From: Hippopus hippopus
Lineage: Eukaryota > Mollusca > Bivalvia > Cardiida > Cardiidae
Direction: 5' to 3'
Assembly: GCA_946811185.2 (NCBI GenBank)
Contig: OX328101.1
Span: forward strand, 24,102,122-24,166,121
DNA: 64,000 bases
A model generated the notes under the pieces. That model was not told the DNA's origin, did not search any database, and worked only from the letters and a program-made list of their open reading frames with translations. Shown piece after piece: positions 1-10,064 of the stretch (position 1 is the stretch's first letter; every line of letters starts with the position of its first letter). The position numbers and the translations under genes were made by a program.

Positions 1-230
1 TTGTCGTTCCAAGCGTTCTAAGGGTCCAATTGTCTTCCGTGACGGTGTTCTCACTGCCTAACCCAGTCCGATGAAATGTACAGCCTGGAGGATTTTTAAT
101 CTTGGTTTCGTCCAACTTGTCCATGCTAAAAGTATTTTCAACAAATATTTCCTTCCTAAGCCTTCATTTCAACATCAGATTATACAACCGCAGTTAATAA
201 AACGAGATTGAGTCATTTCTATGAAGTAAA
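1..230. other. No gene recognised
   Basis: AT-rich sequence without a convincing open frame or recognised repeat end. Confidence 0.4.
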
Positions 231-479
231 TGAGACATGCTCCGCAGAAAGGGGGTTTAATGCATCTACAAAAAGTATCGATTTAGGTCAGCCTGCGCTC
301 TCTGTGTCAAAACTTTTTCCTTTGGGTTAATTTCCTGTATGTCCAATAACACTTCTACCTCAGGATTCAGCCGGTTGTAGGAAAAACTTGATTTTATGCA
401 TCCCTTATAATGTGATGACTTGCTTCGTAAAATGCACTTCATAGACACATAAAACCCCCTGTTGCCAAAGCATGACTCA
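231..479 (+). repeat. M1 hairpin MITE, diverged copy
   Basis: Starts TGAGACATGCTCCGCAGAAA and ends with the inverse, CAAAGCATGACTCA, so the ends form imperfect terminal inverted repeats. The inner half-palindrome GGTCAGCCTGCGC is present but its partner arm is lost. Length and end sequences match the other M1 copies in this window (for example 48144-48405). There is no coding potential; the short minus-strand frame inside it is accidental. Confidence 0.65.
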
Positions 480-535
480 GTTCTACTTTACATTCTATAT
501 CGCGACAAATCTGCATGCCCGTCTCCGTGACTGAT

Positions 536-1825
536 TTAAGGAATTAAGAGAATTTTTTTTGTTTTCATGGAGGTATGAAAAAAAAACCTAATCACACTTT
601 TGTATGAAACCGCGAAATTTTTTTGTTTTCATGGAGGTATGAAAAAAAAACCTAATCACACTTCTGTATGAAACCGCTTCGCGGTTTTATACAAAAGTGT
701 GATTAGGTTTTTTTTTTCATACCTCCATGAAAACAAAAAAAATTCTCTTCATTCCTTATAATTCAATATCACGGACAACAAATATACACTTAAATAATTT
801 TAACTTCTCTTTTTTTGTAAATCCAGCATTGCGTATTTATTTACTGTCCTTTTCATTGATATTTCATAGCGCGTTAAAACTGCTCCTTCATGACGTAAAA
901 ATTACGTAATTCATGACGTCATTATAGTATTGAACATTTGCAGATTGAGTGGATTTATAATTAGAAGTTCAATACGCTAGATTTAAGTTGAAAATAAGAT
1001 TGTTTAAACCCAGCAGAGTAACAATGAGTCTTCAGCTCTCTCTTTGAATTTACTGTTGGATTTTTTTTTTCCAGTATTCAGAAAAAATAAATTCAGCTAG
1101 CAATATGAACTTCGGACTCGATATAAAATCAGAACGAAAAAAAATTATGAAATCTCGTATACATGTTTGTTTACATTAATTTGACTGCAAAAGTAGTTCC
1201 GGTGTAATGCAGAGAATGACCCTCCCCTACAAAATGACCCATGGGTCATTTTACTACGTAAAGGAATGACCCGGGTCATTATTCTACGTAGAGAAATGAC
1301 CCCAGACTGTAGAGAAAGGACCCCCCTCTAGTAGAAGTAGTTGCAGCAGCAGCAGCAGCTGTAGTAGTAGTAGTAGTAGTAGTAGAAACATCAGCAGCAT
1401 CAGCAGCAACAACAATGTTAAGGCAAAAAGTGGTAGTAGAAGTACGAGTAGTAGTAGTAGTAGTAGTAATGGTAGTAGTAGTAGTAGTAGTATCAGCATC
1501 AGCAGCAACAACAATGTTACAGGGGAAAAAAGGGGGGGTCATTTCTCTACGTGGGTCCTTTCTTTTCATGAGGGGTCATTCTACTACAGCTAGAGGGGGG
1601 GTCCTTTCTCTACGTTCTGGGGTCATTTCTCTACGTAGAATAATGACCCGGGTCATTCCTCTACGTAGTGAAATAACCCATGGGTCATTTTGTAGGGGAG
1701 GGTCATTTCTCTGCATTACACCGGCACTGCTGATTTTTTTTTCATGGAGCTATCAAAAAAAAATTTCAGCCAATCAGAACTCGCAAATGTTCATAAAAAA
1801 AAACTAAATTGAATTAAATTAAATT
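536..1825 (+). mobile_element. Family A foldback-like element, copy 1 (carries a nested insertion)
   Basis: One end (about 545-742) is a long hairpin: GTTTTCATGGAGGTATG occurs twice as a tandem duplication of about 76 bp, followed by its reverse complement CATACCTCCATGAAAAC. The internal region (CRE-like TGACGTCAT at about 914, then a stretch ending CAAAAGTAGTTCCGG) and the other end (CATGGAGCTAT, CAGCCAATCAGAACTCG) are repeated in inverse orientation at 40895-41588. This copy is longer because a 518 bp element sits inside it (1203-1720). No transposase frame is visible, so it is probably non-autonomous. Confidence 0.7.
1203..1720. mobile_element. 518 bp palindromic TIR element with CCGG target duplication
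   Basis: Begins TGTAATGCAGAGAATGACCC and ends with the inverse complement GGGTCATTTCTCTGCATTACA. The arms stay complementary for about 100 bp, with shared ATGACCCGGGTCAT and ATGACCCATGGGTCAT blocks. The centre (about 1330-1515) is a TAG/CAG-type trinucleotide run that yields spurious Thr- and Val-rich frames. CCGG flanks both sides (1199-1202 and 1721-1724). The unoccupied site is visible in the second family A copy near 40983-40997, where a single CCGG replaces the element. Confidence 0.85.
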
Positions 1826-1879
1826 ATTGCTAAATAAAACAATCAACGGAGCGGGAGATCGAGGGTGATAAAGGTAGAC

Positions 1880-2060
1880 GTTCTAATGCAAGAGATTTTA
1901 CCATGGGCAAGGCACTTTAGAGCCCCGGTGTTATACTGGTAAAACCGAGGAAACGCATGAAACACTGAAACATCCACGCAACATGACTGAAATAATCCTG
2001 AGAGCTGCGGAAAAGAAACAATCGATCGATCGATCGATTAATCAATCAATCAAAAGATTT
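1880..2060 (+). mobile_element. Diverged SINE-like element
   Basis: Shares GGGCAAGGCACTTTAGAGCC and the downstream ACTGGTAAAACC/GAGGAAA block with the element at 19385-19610, and has the ATGACTGAAATAAT motif of the SINE tails here. It ends in an ATCG/AATC tail. The head is too diverged to define. Confidence 0.5.
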
Positions 2061-2395
2061 CCAAAAAGAAGGAAAAAGTAGGAAACATAAATTAAGAGTT
2101 AGACGGGGAGCTGTTAAAATTGTTAAGAAAGATGGGAGGGAGGGGGTAAAGAGAACGGTCTCTTCAGATAGGAAGGAAGCGACCTCTAAGGATGACAAAG
2201 AGAGACCACGGACGACCAACCAACTAACCAGCCAGCCAGCCAACCAAACAAACTACCAAACAACGAACCAATCAACCAACCCACCGATCCATCCATCCAT
2301 CCATCCATCCATCTATCCATTCATCAATCCATCCATCAACTAATCAATCAATCAACCAATCAATCAATAGAACGTTCGGTCGATCGATGGGTCGT
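2022..2395. repeat. Tetranucleotide low-complexity tract (ATCG/AATC/ATCC/AACC)
   Basis: Runs of ATCG, AATC, AACC, CAGC and ATCC units with a non-repetitive island at about 2055-2215. It probably expanded from the AATC tail of the adjacent SINE-like element. Confidence 0.8.
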
Positions 2396-2404
2396 ACGTT
2401 TACA

Positions 2405-2652
2405 ATGTGGAACGGGGGCTCAATGCACCTGCGAAAAGTATCGACCCAGGTCAGCCTGCGCAATCCGCGCAGGCTGACCTGGGCCGAAACCTTTCGCTAT
2501 TGGTCAATTTTCTGCATGTCCAAGGCCTAGTCTATCTTATGATTAAGTTGGTTGGTAAAAAATGTGCCCATAATGGATATGTAAGTATGTGACCCTAGCT
2601 TGGTATCATGCATCACGGAGATACATTAAGCCACCTTTGCCAGAGTATGGCT
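2405..2652 (+). repeat. M1 hairpin MITE
   Basis: Contains the core palindrome CAGCCTGCGCAATCCGCGCAGG... at about 2452-2480 and ends TTTGCCAGAGTATGGCT, matching the M1 right end. The left end is degenerate. Confidence 0.75.
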
Positions 2653-2942
2653 AAAAAAATCAGTACCTTGGATCGAACGTATGAACTTCACATCCAAACC
2701 AATTTATCACACCTATCTCAAAATCGAATTTGTTTCGAGATCTGCAAAACAAAACAAAGTGCTTCTTAATGACATATAAATCCAATTATTATGAATTTTT
2801 CGATATTTAGGCAAATGACTTTAATCATAAACGAAACGGGATTTCCCCAATTTTGTAATGTATATCATTGATTTCTTAATGCATCTCTTAGTGTACCAAA
2901 TAAATAATAATAATCACTCCAAGACCCCAAGATATGTAGATT

Positions 2943-3486
2943 TAACCCTTACCAAACAATCTCGAGTTTTAACTTATAAAGACCCAAAGAGAGCATGCTG
3001 GTAACCAGCAGTTTCTCCTTTTCCCGCAATGATTTCTTTTCTTTTACATGGAAAGTCTGTCATTTGGGCCACATTTAATGAATTTTTGTTGTCTTTTATT
3101 GCCTATCAATATTGGTTTAAAATTTTGCCGTATTATAAAGATTGATTGATTGATTGTATGGTGTTTAACGCCGTTTTCAACATTATTTCAGTTATATCGC
3201 GGCGGCCAGTGCACCTATCCATGCTTTCCTGGAGTCTCTTCTATCAGTACTCCGCACAATTTTCTTTCCAAGCCACTGGCTGCTTTCCCACATAATCATC
3301 GTCGAAACAATGGTCAGCGGTGGAAGAGGAATGAATCCTATCGCAGTGACTATCACCAATCCTCGGAAAGAAATTGGCCGAGCCAGGGGTCGTAGCCAGG
3401 GATCGAACCCTGGACCCCGTGTTCTCAAGTCCTGCACGCTACCGACTGAGCTACCGGGGCTCGGCTGTCGTATTATAAAGAGTTAA
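2943..3486 (+). repeat. H hairpin MITE split by a SINE
   Basis: The left part starts TTAACCCTTACCAAACAATC and carries the hairpin remnant GCATGCTGGTAACCAGCAG. The right part resumes after the SINE as CGTATTATAAAGAGTTAA, the usual B-type end of family H. Removing 3141-3480 restores a normal end, so the SINE landed inside a pre-existing MITE. Confidence 0.75.
3141..3468 (-). mobile_element. Full-length tRNA-derived SINE with 12 bp target duplication
   Basis: On the minus strand it opens with a tRNA-like head: A box in CCGGTAGCTCAGTCGGTAGC and B box GGGTTCGATCC. A body of about 230 bp follows, containing CAGCCAGTGGCTTGGAAAG and GGATAGGTGCACTGGCCGCC, and it ends GTTAAACACCATACAATC plus an AATC tail. 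CGTATTATAAAG flanks both sides (3129-3140 and 3469-3480). The two open frames inside it (81 codons on each strand) are by-products of the SINE sequence, not genes. Confidence 0.9.
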
Positions 3487-3574
3487 TCTTTCAAGCTATG
3501 CATAAATCATAAGGACTTACCCAGTCTGGAAAAGAGGGAAAAAAAGCTAGGTACTTTGCCAGGACAGTTCACAA

Positions 3575-3665
3575 ATTATCGGACAATGTAGATCCAAGAT
3601 CAGACAAAAAGTTCTGTAAAGCCTCATCTTGATCTATACAATCCGCAAAAGATAGTTTGCCTTTG
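3575..3665. repeat. G-family hairpin remnant
   Basis: CGGACAATGTAGATCCAAGATCAGAC ... TCATCTTGATCTATACAATCCGCAAAAG has the inverted GATC-rich arms of family G with a degraded core (the gap replaces sequence not matched). Confidence 0.55.
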
Positions 3666-3719
3666 ATCAAACTTTTCTGTAAAAACAGACGACAAAAATT
3701 GTAGATTTATCCTAATTGT

Positions 3720-3893
3720 AAGCATTCACAAAAGACAGGTTCAATGTCTTTCAAATTTTAAGAAGTATGAAAACATTTTGGGAAAAGGAGACAATGCTGG
3801 TATCTAGCATTATCTCCTTTTCCCACAATGTTTTCTAAAGCCTTCTTCCCAAAGGTCGTTCAAACTCGGGATTGTTTGTAACAGGGTTAAAGA
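3720..3893. repeat. H hairpin MITE
   Basis: Contains GGGAAAAGGAGACAATGCTG facing GCATTATCTCCTTTTCCCAC, and ends CTCGGGATTGTTTGTAACAGGGTTAA. Confidence 0.8.
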
Positions 3894-3939
3894 CAAGCTT
3901 AACGCCCCGGCGGTTAAGGATATTCTGTAAAAACATCTT

Positions 3940-4022
3940 ACAAAATGTTGGGCGATGTAGATTCAAGATCAAACTGCACGATCTACGCGCTCGGATCTTG
4001 ATCCAATTCCTACGTAAAATCT
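3940..4022. repeat. G-family hairpin remnant
   Basis: GATGTAGATTCAAGATCAAA and GGATCTTGATCCAATTCCTA face each other around ACTGCACGATC, the diverged G core. Confidence 0.5.
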
Positions 4023-4215
4023 GACAAATGTTACATTTGGCTCAATTGGGGAACAGTGTGCTGCGGAGGTTTTTCTGTGACTTTTCTTTTCATTTATCAA
4101 TTATCTTTACGAACAGAAAACGAACGTTTTCGGTGGTGTAGTGGACATTCTGTCCGCCGGAGATTGACACCTATATTTGATGGATTTAATTTTGTGGACT
4201 ACCAAGTGCTTTATC

Positions 4216-4478
4216 AAGCCCGGTAGCACAGTCGATTTTGTAAAGGACTTGAGAGGGGGTCGCTGGTTCGAATCCTCAGCTCGGCCAAGTTCTTTCCCAT
4301 GATTCATTCTTCTCTGATACTGATAATTTTTATCGACAATGGTATTTGGGAAACCAGCCAGTGGCTTGGGAGGAATATCAAGCGAAGTATTGATAAAGAA
4401 ATTCAGGTAAGCATGGATAGGTGCAATGGCCACCGCGGTATAAAGTGTTGAAAACGACGTTAAACACCATTCAAACAA
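4216..4478 (+). mobile_element. Diverged tRNA-derived SINE
   Basis: Head AGCCCGGTAGCACAGTCG with B box GGTTCGAATCC, body AGCCAGTGGCTTGGGAGG and GCATGGATAGGTGCAATGGC, tail GACGTTAAACACCATTCAAA. It is several percent diverged with internal deletions. The 123-codon minus-strand frame over it is accidental. Confidence 0.8.
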
Positions 4479-4479
4479 A

Positions 4480-5384
4480 TTTATATATAGTTAAGTGTTA
4501 CCACAGAATCATTGAATGTAGACAACGTCAAGCTATAGTCAAGCTATCATTGGCCTTTATCCCACCATAGTTTTAGTTTTGACTTGTAGATATCAACCTC
4601 ATTAGCATGTAGTTCGGACTATATGACCAAAGACTGAAATCACTAGTAGACAGGAGGGGAGTGTTGAGATAGGATCACACTGCACGTATGAGCAGCGTGA
4701 TCTTGATCCATACTTCCCGAAAAATACAACCTTTGTAGCTAACCAGAGTATAAAGGATTAATTGATAAGTGCTAATGTGGCTTACCCAAAGGAATAAACT
4801 AAACAAGGCTTTTTCGGTAAAATAGGCTCATCTATGCACACTTCCTTTCCACCGTCAAATATCGTGCCTATTCGAAGCTGATTTCGACAAAGGATTTGGA
4901 AAGTATCGGTATAGCTAAAAATAAAAATATTTGTTTTGTATACGTTTTAATATCGTCGATGTGCCACAATACCTTTTGATTGGTAACCTCCCCTGATAAC
5001 GCAAAGTGTACATGGGGTCTATTTTTTAAACTAATGTGAGGCCACTCTCGTTTACTGCAAACTAGGGGAGGCTACTAGTATAGCGTGCAACGACTTGGTT
5101 TCCTATCCATGTACCACGCTGCTTATTTTACAGAAAGAACTACAATAATAATTATTGTAGGGTGAAGTTGCCCTTTCCGACCATTTTCTTCTTTACCAAA
5201 ATGTTAAAACTAAAAGTATCTCAGCTCACCAATATGTTCTTCTTAACATTTAATTTCAAGACAGCGAGATCGGATTTATTCGTCTTTCACTAGCTGAGAG
5301 ACTTGTGCTGGTCCCTTCGATATATGCATAATCATCGATTACTTGCATAAATAGCGGTAACCAATCTACTACAACTAGGTGCGA
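4480..5384. other. Intergenic, no gene seen
   Basis: Only a weak G-like hairpin (about 4665-4730, GATCACACTGCACGTATG facing GATCTTGATCCAT) is recognisable. No open frame shows coding character. Confidence 0.4.
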
Positions 5385-5460
5385 TATATAAAAGACACAC
5401 CGATAGGGTACATCGGCGTGACGTCACTTCTAACAACAAGCGGCCGCCATTTTCGGAGGT
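5385..5460 (+). promoter_or_regulatory. Promoter-like cluster (TATA, CRE, YY1-type motif)
   Basis: TATATAAAAG (5385-5394) is followed by TGACGTCA (5419-5426) and GCGGCCGCCATTTT (5440-5453). GC-rich motifs like these are rare elsewhere in this AT-rich window. No downstream coding exon was found, so this could be an orphan or decayed promoter, a first non-coding exon, or chance. Confidence 0.25.
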
Positions 5461-6205
5461 GAAACATAGAAACCAGATATAATTTTGTTCTGTTTGCGAT
5501 CATTATCGTTGAGAAAAAATACGTCTTTTTAGGAATCAAAGCTATTATCAGTAAAGATAAGTGTTAGAAATGTACTTAAGTATACGTAGGACTAGTTGTA
5601 AATTCTTTTTTTCAACTATTTTCATCAAATAGTCCTGCCATAAATAGATCTACCGTTTAAATTTTAGGTAGGTCTTGACTCTTCAGACATGAAATTAATA
5701 TTCCAACCTCAGTCTGTGTACCGTGTTTTCTTTTGCCTATTTCATGTCCAAGCGTAAAAATGGAGTGTAATCTACATTACGTATCTCTTCAAATGAAAAA
5801 AAGAGGTCGGAGAATTGGTTCCCGAGCTTTTTTTTTCCTCTCTGACCAAAGCAATTTCCTAAATTTTCAAAGGCCGATACGCTATAAAACCACTTAAGTA
5901 TTGTCATAAAGAATTATATGTACCACACCTGTAAAATCTCTTAGTATTTTATGGTGATCATTAAAATACATGTAGTCTAATATTTGACCCCCGCCCCCCC
6001 CCCCCAAAAAAAAAAAAAGTCTGTTAAAACTATCTTTTTTAACATTGCCCCGAGACGTACTTGTGTAGATCTAACCCCGTACAAAGAAAAACCGGTGAAG
6101 AGAAAGAAGTTTGAAAATATTGTGCTGATAGGAAAATACTAATCAGCATCCTTTCATTTTCCACAATGTTTGCTTCTCTTTCAAAAAAGACAAATATCGC
6201 GTTGG
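5461..6205. other. Intergenic, low complexity C/A tract
   Basis: A C-run then an A-run lie at about 5988-6017. Nothing coding was recognised. Confidence 0.4.
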
Positions 6206-6212
6206 GGTTTCC

Positions 6213-6372
6213 AGTCATTTCGTACCTAGATAATTTCGTACGAATTTGGTCATTTCGTACCCACCTATACTTTTCATTTTGGTCATTTTGTACCCACTTT
6301 GGTCATTTAGTACCCACTTTCGTAATTTCGTACCCAGATTTAAATATCATTTTTGGTAATTTAGTACCTAGC
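6213..6372. repeat. Degenerate short-phrase repeat (TCATTTCGTACCCA)
   Basis: About seven imperfect copies of GGTCATTTCGTACCCACTTT or shortened forms occur in direct orientation with 15-35 bp spacing. The overlying 95-codon frame is low complexity and not considered a gene. Confidence 0.75.
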
Positions 6373-6487
6373 TTTCATACTATTTTTTGTGTGAAATATA
6401 CTTTGGGGAAAAAAAATATGGAGAGAGGCCACTTTTCGCTGTGTTGTTCATAAATCATGTTGCAAAACAATGATTCTTTCTTAGACT

Positions 6488-6653
6488 TTAACTCTTTACC
6501 AAACAACATATTTTTAGACTAGTCTAAATTAAGAGCATTTGCAGACGACTATTCGAATGTGGTTACCAGTATTTTCTCCTTTTTCCACATTGCTCTCAAA
6601 ATTGTTCTTCCGCAAGGTCGTTAATACTCGGGATTGTGTGGTAAAGTGTTAAT
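6488..6653. repeat. H hairpin MITE
   Basis: B-type end TAACTCTTTACCAAACAAC at left and A-type end CTCGGGATTGTGTGGTAAAG at right. One hairpin arm is deleted. Confidence 0.75.
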
Positions 6654-6737
6654 TAAACTTAAAGATCAAATAGCTGCCGAACTGACATCCTTAATGTTTC
6701 TTGATTTCCCTAAAGTGTTTTCCTTGCTTTTCCGGTG

Positions 6738-7048
6738 ATTTTTTGTATGGTGTTGAACGCTGTTTTTCAATATTTTTCAGATACATGTATATCGCAGCGG
6801 CCAGTGGATCTATCCATGCTTTCCTGGAGTTTCTTGTACCAGTACTCTGCACAATAGTCTTCCCAAGCCACTGGCTGCTTTCCTACATAACTACTGTCGA
6901 AACAATGTTCAGTGGTCAGAGAGGAAGGAATCCTTTCGCAATGACTATCATCAATTCTCCGAATGAAGTTGGTTGAGCCAGGGATCCAACCAGCGACCCC
7001 CTTTTCTCAAGTCCTGTACACTACCGACTGAGCTACCTGGGCTTTTTC
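6738..7048 (-). mobile_element. Diverged tRNA-derived SINE
   Basis: Minus-strand head AGCCCAGGTAGCTCAGTCGG. The body includes the inverse of CCAAGCCACTGGCTGCTTTC and the tail is the inverse of TTGTATGGTGTTGAACGC. Target duplications are not clear. Confidence 0.8.
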
Positions 7049-7271
7049 CAGACAGATGATATTAAAATTAAATTGCACAGAAGGTGGATCTTATTGTTTT
7101 CTGTTTTCACATTAAGTTATCATGGACTTTTAAGATTAAGGTCAAGCTTAAAACAAGGAAACAAAACTGACATCCTATAATTTTGCTCAAATCCGCTAAG
7201 ACTCATTTTCCAACATAAGTTGAGTTCTTTATTTGAGTCGCATTTCATTAATATTAACTGATTGGAGTGAT

Positions 7272-7413
7272 ATTCTCAAATCCTGAGTTGACACAAAGTT
7301 TAGACTCAACGCAGCAAAATAAACAAACTCAACTCACTTAACAAACTTAAGCCCATTATTTTGACGAGATAAGTACGAAATAAATTATGACAGTCAACTC
7401 AGGATTTGAGAAT
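7272..7413. repeat. Small element with perfect 21 bp inverted repeats
   Basis: ATTCTCAAATCCTGAGTTGA(C) at 7272-7292 is exactly complementary to 7393-7413. It is 142 bp long with no coding. A related AAATCCTGAGCTGACACAA phrase recurs near 24100. Confidence 0.6.
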
Positions 7414-7499
7414 GTTGCTAAAGTTTGTTTATGGGGAAAGGTGCTTCGAATAAACTCCCACCTTGACCTGGAAAAATGAATCTGTTGGCAGATTTGAGA

Positions 7500-7867
7500 A
7501 AAACAAGAGACTAAAGTTTTTTCATGAGACCGGATTCAGACTTTTAATCGGAGCAGTTGGGTTTTTGGCGCATAAATATTGTCGAAATGGAGAGAAAGGT
7601 CACTCGTATTTGAATCACCTCGTTGTACTTGAATTTGTCGAAAATGTGCGAATCCATCGTTATCAACATTGTGACGTCACGCGATAAACAAGTCCATAAC
7701 AAGATTATCGGCACAAATGATAAACATAGCTAGACACTTGAATGTTTCCAGGCGGTAACAAGAACGGAAGCAATAAATAGATGGAGCCAAAGATCAACAG
7801 CAGACCCCCATTTAGGAGACTGTGATACCGAGTAATTATTGAATTACTACCGCCTGGACACAGGCTA
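7500..7867 (-). mobile_element. E-family element, truncated copy
   Basis: On the minus strand it starts TAGCCTGTGTCCAGGCGGTA and contains the family signature GCGTGACGTCACAATGTT (inverse at about 7670). It is homologous to 35791-36414 and 42375-42988. The other end could not be placed. Confidence 0.65.
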
Positions 7868-7987
7868 CTCAAAACGGTTTGGCCAACCAGTATCTTTTTT
7901 TTTTCAGCGCAAAATATAGTTTCGACCTGTATTCTCAGCTAAAAATATTATCTTCTGCATGTTGTAGTTGACGTTGACGACCAGGTG

Positions 7988-8061
7988 CCCGGCTAGCTCA
8001 GACGGTAGAGCTGCGGTACTAGTGTTCTGGGGGTTGTGGGTTCGAGTCTCACGTCGGGCAT
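7988..8061 (+). tRNA. tRNA-like sequence (pseudo-tRNA or SINE head)
   Basis: A perfect 7 bp acceptor stem (GCCCGGC with GTCGGGC, one G-T), a D arm with A box TAGCTCAGACGGTAGAGC and a T arm GTGGG-TTCGAGT-CTCAC can be drawn. A T-run follows at 8065-8071, a possible Pol III stop. The anticodon stem (GCGGT against TTCTG) does not pair and position 33 is not T, so it is unlikely to be a working tRNA. It may be the head of an otherwise unknown SINE. Confidence 0.45.
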
Positions 8062-8124
8062 ACTTTTTTTCCCTTGATTTACTTCACTTCAGAGACTCAG
8101 AAAGTTTTTCATTTGATAGGCTTG

Positions 8125-8240
8125 ACAATAAAAAGCGGACGGTATAGATTAAAGATCAGACTGCACGTTCTGTGCAGTCTGATCTTGATCTATTTCGTCC
8201 GCAAAAAAACCCATGTCTTTCGCCTACGGCACTGAAATGG
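8125..8240. repeat. G-family hairpin
   Basis: GATCAGACTGCACG-TT-CTGTGCAGTCTGATC is near-perfect and flanked by GCGGACGGTATAGAT and ATCTATTTCGTCCGC, giving arms of about 35 bp. Confidence 0.75.
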
Positions 8241-8472
8241 GTTAATAAATCATGGATTATGTAATCGCTACTTTATTAACCAAAATAGCAAAATCACATA
8301 ACTTGCTTACCTATGAATGAGCGTTAGGAACGCTGACTTGTTAAGTGATTTGAGCTTGTCCATTGTTGGGAGCAGCGTTATTTCTTTTCCAACTGTATTC
8401 GCATCAAAAGCACTCCAAACACGAAGTCTTGAGGGTTGGCCTGTATCGTGAATAAAGAACAACAAAATATAT

Positions 8473-8735
8473 CTTAAGCCGAGCGACCGGAAGCTTAGTC
8501 GGTGACATACTAAGTTTGAAACTAGGGGTCGCTAGTTCGCTTCTCCACCCCGGCAAATTTCTTTCCGAGAACTGATGACAGTATTTGCGACGGTCTCTCT
8601 TTCTCTTTCTCTCTCTGTCTCTCTGTTGAAGAATATTGTTTCGACGATTTTCATACTGGGAAGTAGCCAGTGCAAACTTGCCGCCGCGATATAACTGAAA
8701 TAATGTTTGAAAGGGCGTTTAAAACAATACAAAAA
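8473..8735 (+). mobile_element. Diverged tRNA-derived SINE with a CT-repeat interruption
   Basis: Head GCCGAGCGACCGGAAGCTTA, B-box region GGTCGCTAGTTCGC, later GTTTCGACGATTTTCATACT and GCCGCCGCGATATAACTGAA. A CT-rich microsatellite (8593-8625) sits in the body. Confidence 0.75.
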
Positions 8736-8923
8736 ACAAAAACAAGGTCAAATACAACATCCCTTACAGAGATAAAGTAAATGAAATTGTTAGCCTCAGT
8801 AAGTACAGAAGATGGAGAAAATTTTACTTTTGAGAGACTTTGTCAAAAATTTGGCAAGATAGCGGGCAGTGTATATCAAAACTCAGACTACATATTCTGT
8901 GCAGTATTATCGAGATCGGGTGT

Positions 8924-9033
8924 AGGACAAAAGCCCACAAAAACAAAATCCCACTAGGACAATAGCCCACTGGACAAAAGCTCACTAGGACAAAAGCCCA
9001 CTGGGACAAAAGCCCACTAGGACAATAGCCCAC
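8924..9033. repeat. Short-phrase array GGACAAAAGCCCACT, left block
   Basis: About seven direct, slightly varied copies of AGGACAAAAGCCCACTGG. The same phrase appears in both orientations at 10662-10872. Confidence 0.85.
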
Positions 9034-9094
9034 TTTTAGTTATAGTCGTGTATGTATTTAATTTAAAAAAATTGTATGTATGATGTGATTTGTC

Positions 9095-9266
9095 TTTAGA
9101 AGAGTAGAAAACATTATGTGAAAAGGAGAAAATGCTAGTAAGCAGCATTTTCTCCTTCTCTCACAATGTTTTCAAAAGTCCAGCATTTTCTCCTTTACTC
9201 ACGATTTTTTCAAAAGTCTTCTCTCACATGGTTGCTATAAGTATGGAAAATGTTGTAAAGAGTTAA
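9095..9266. repeat. H hairpin MITE with internal duplication
   Basis: GAAAAGGAGAAAATGCTAGT faces AGCATTTTCTCCTTCTCTCA. The 3' arm is partly duplicated (a second AGCATTTTCTCCTTTACTCA at about 9182). Confidence 0.8.
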
Positions 9267-9443
9267 ACATAGAAAAGAAAGAAAGACAATTTGTATATAA
9301 AATCAGCTTTGGTAGCAATAGCAATTTTATTACATCAGTTATCCAAGTTACAGGTGAGTGCATATCCTAAAATTAGCAACAAAAAAAAATTATCAAAATA
9401 TCAACATTTGTTAACAAAGTTGTACTCAGTTCTTCTAAAGTTC

Positions 9444-9655
9444 TTTAACCCTTATCCTGCTAAATAAAAGAAATAACAATTTCAAGCCGATAGTAATAAC
9501 CCAAATAGTGCCGTGTAAAAGGTATTTTGTAGGAAAAACCTCTCCTTCTCGGACAGTGTATACCCAAGATCAGACTGCATGTTCTGTGCTGTCTGATCTT
9601 GATCTACGCTGTCCGCAATAAGTCAGTGAGTGGCGCTTAGCAGCCTAAGAGTTAA
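9444..9655. repeat. G-family MITE, complete copy
   Basis: Starts TTAACCCTTATCCTGCTAAA and ends TTAGCAGCCTAAGAGTTAA, imperfect terminal inverted repeats. The core hairpin is GATCAGACTGCATG/GCTGTCTGATCTTGATC with flanking GGACAGTGTA and CGCTGTCCGC. At 212 bp it serves as the reference for the fragments elsewhere. Confidence 0.85.
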
Positions 9656-10064
9656 TACTTGTGCTTATAATATCCTACTCACAGTTAGATATGAGGCTGT
9701 AAGAACTGACCTGGCAGGGAGTGGCTAACCTTTGACCTGAGTTGACCAGTCAACTTTGTCATTTTAGTGGCCTCGAGACGGTTCGGATTTGCTTGTCAAA
9801 AATCTGCATAAACAAATGCATCATTTGTAATACTGTATTTATCAAATAATAGATGACTATGCCTAATCACTGTGATTTCCAAAATACCCTTTTTACCTGA
9901 ATGGAACATGCAGTGACCTCATAGATAGCTCCGTCCCGCCAGGATCAGTTTTGAGTTTGAATACTTTGATGCAATTATCATGGACTTTTTTAAATTACAG
10001 TTAATGCAATATTTCAAATTAAATTAGTACTTTTAAAATTCCTTAGGTAAGACTAAAGGGGACT
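9656..10064. other. No gene recognised
   Basis: AT-rich sequence without recognised repeats. Confidence 0.35.

Noticed and set aside
1279..1807. Open frames rich in Thr, Leu and Val on both strands
   Set aside because: Produced by the TAG/CAG trinucleotide centre of the 518 bp palindrome.
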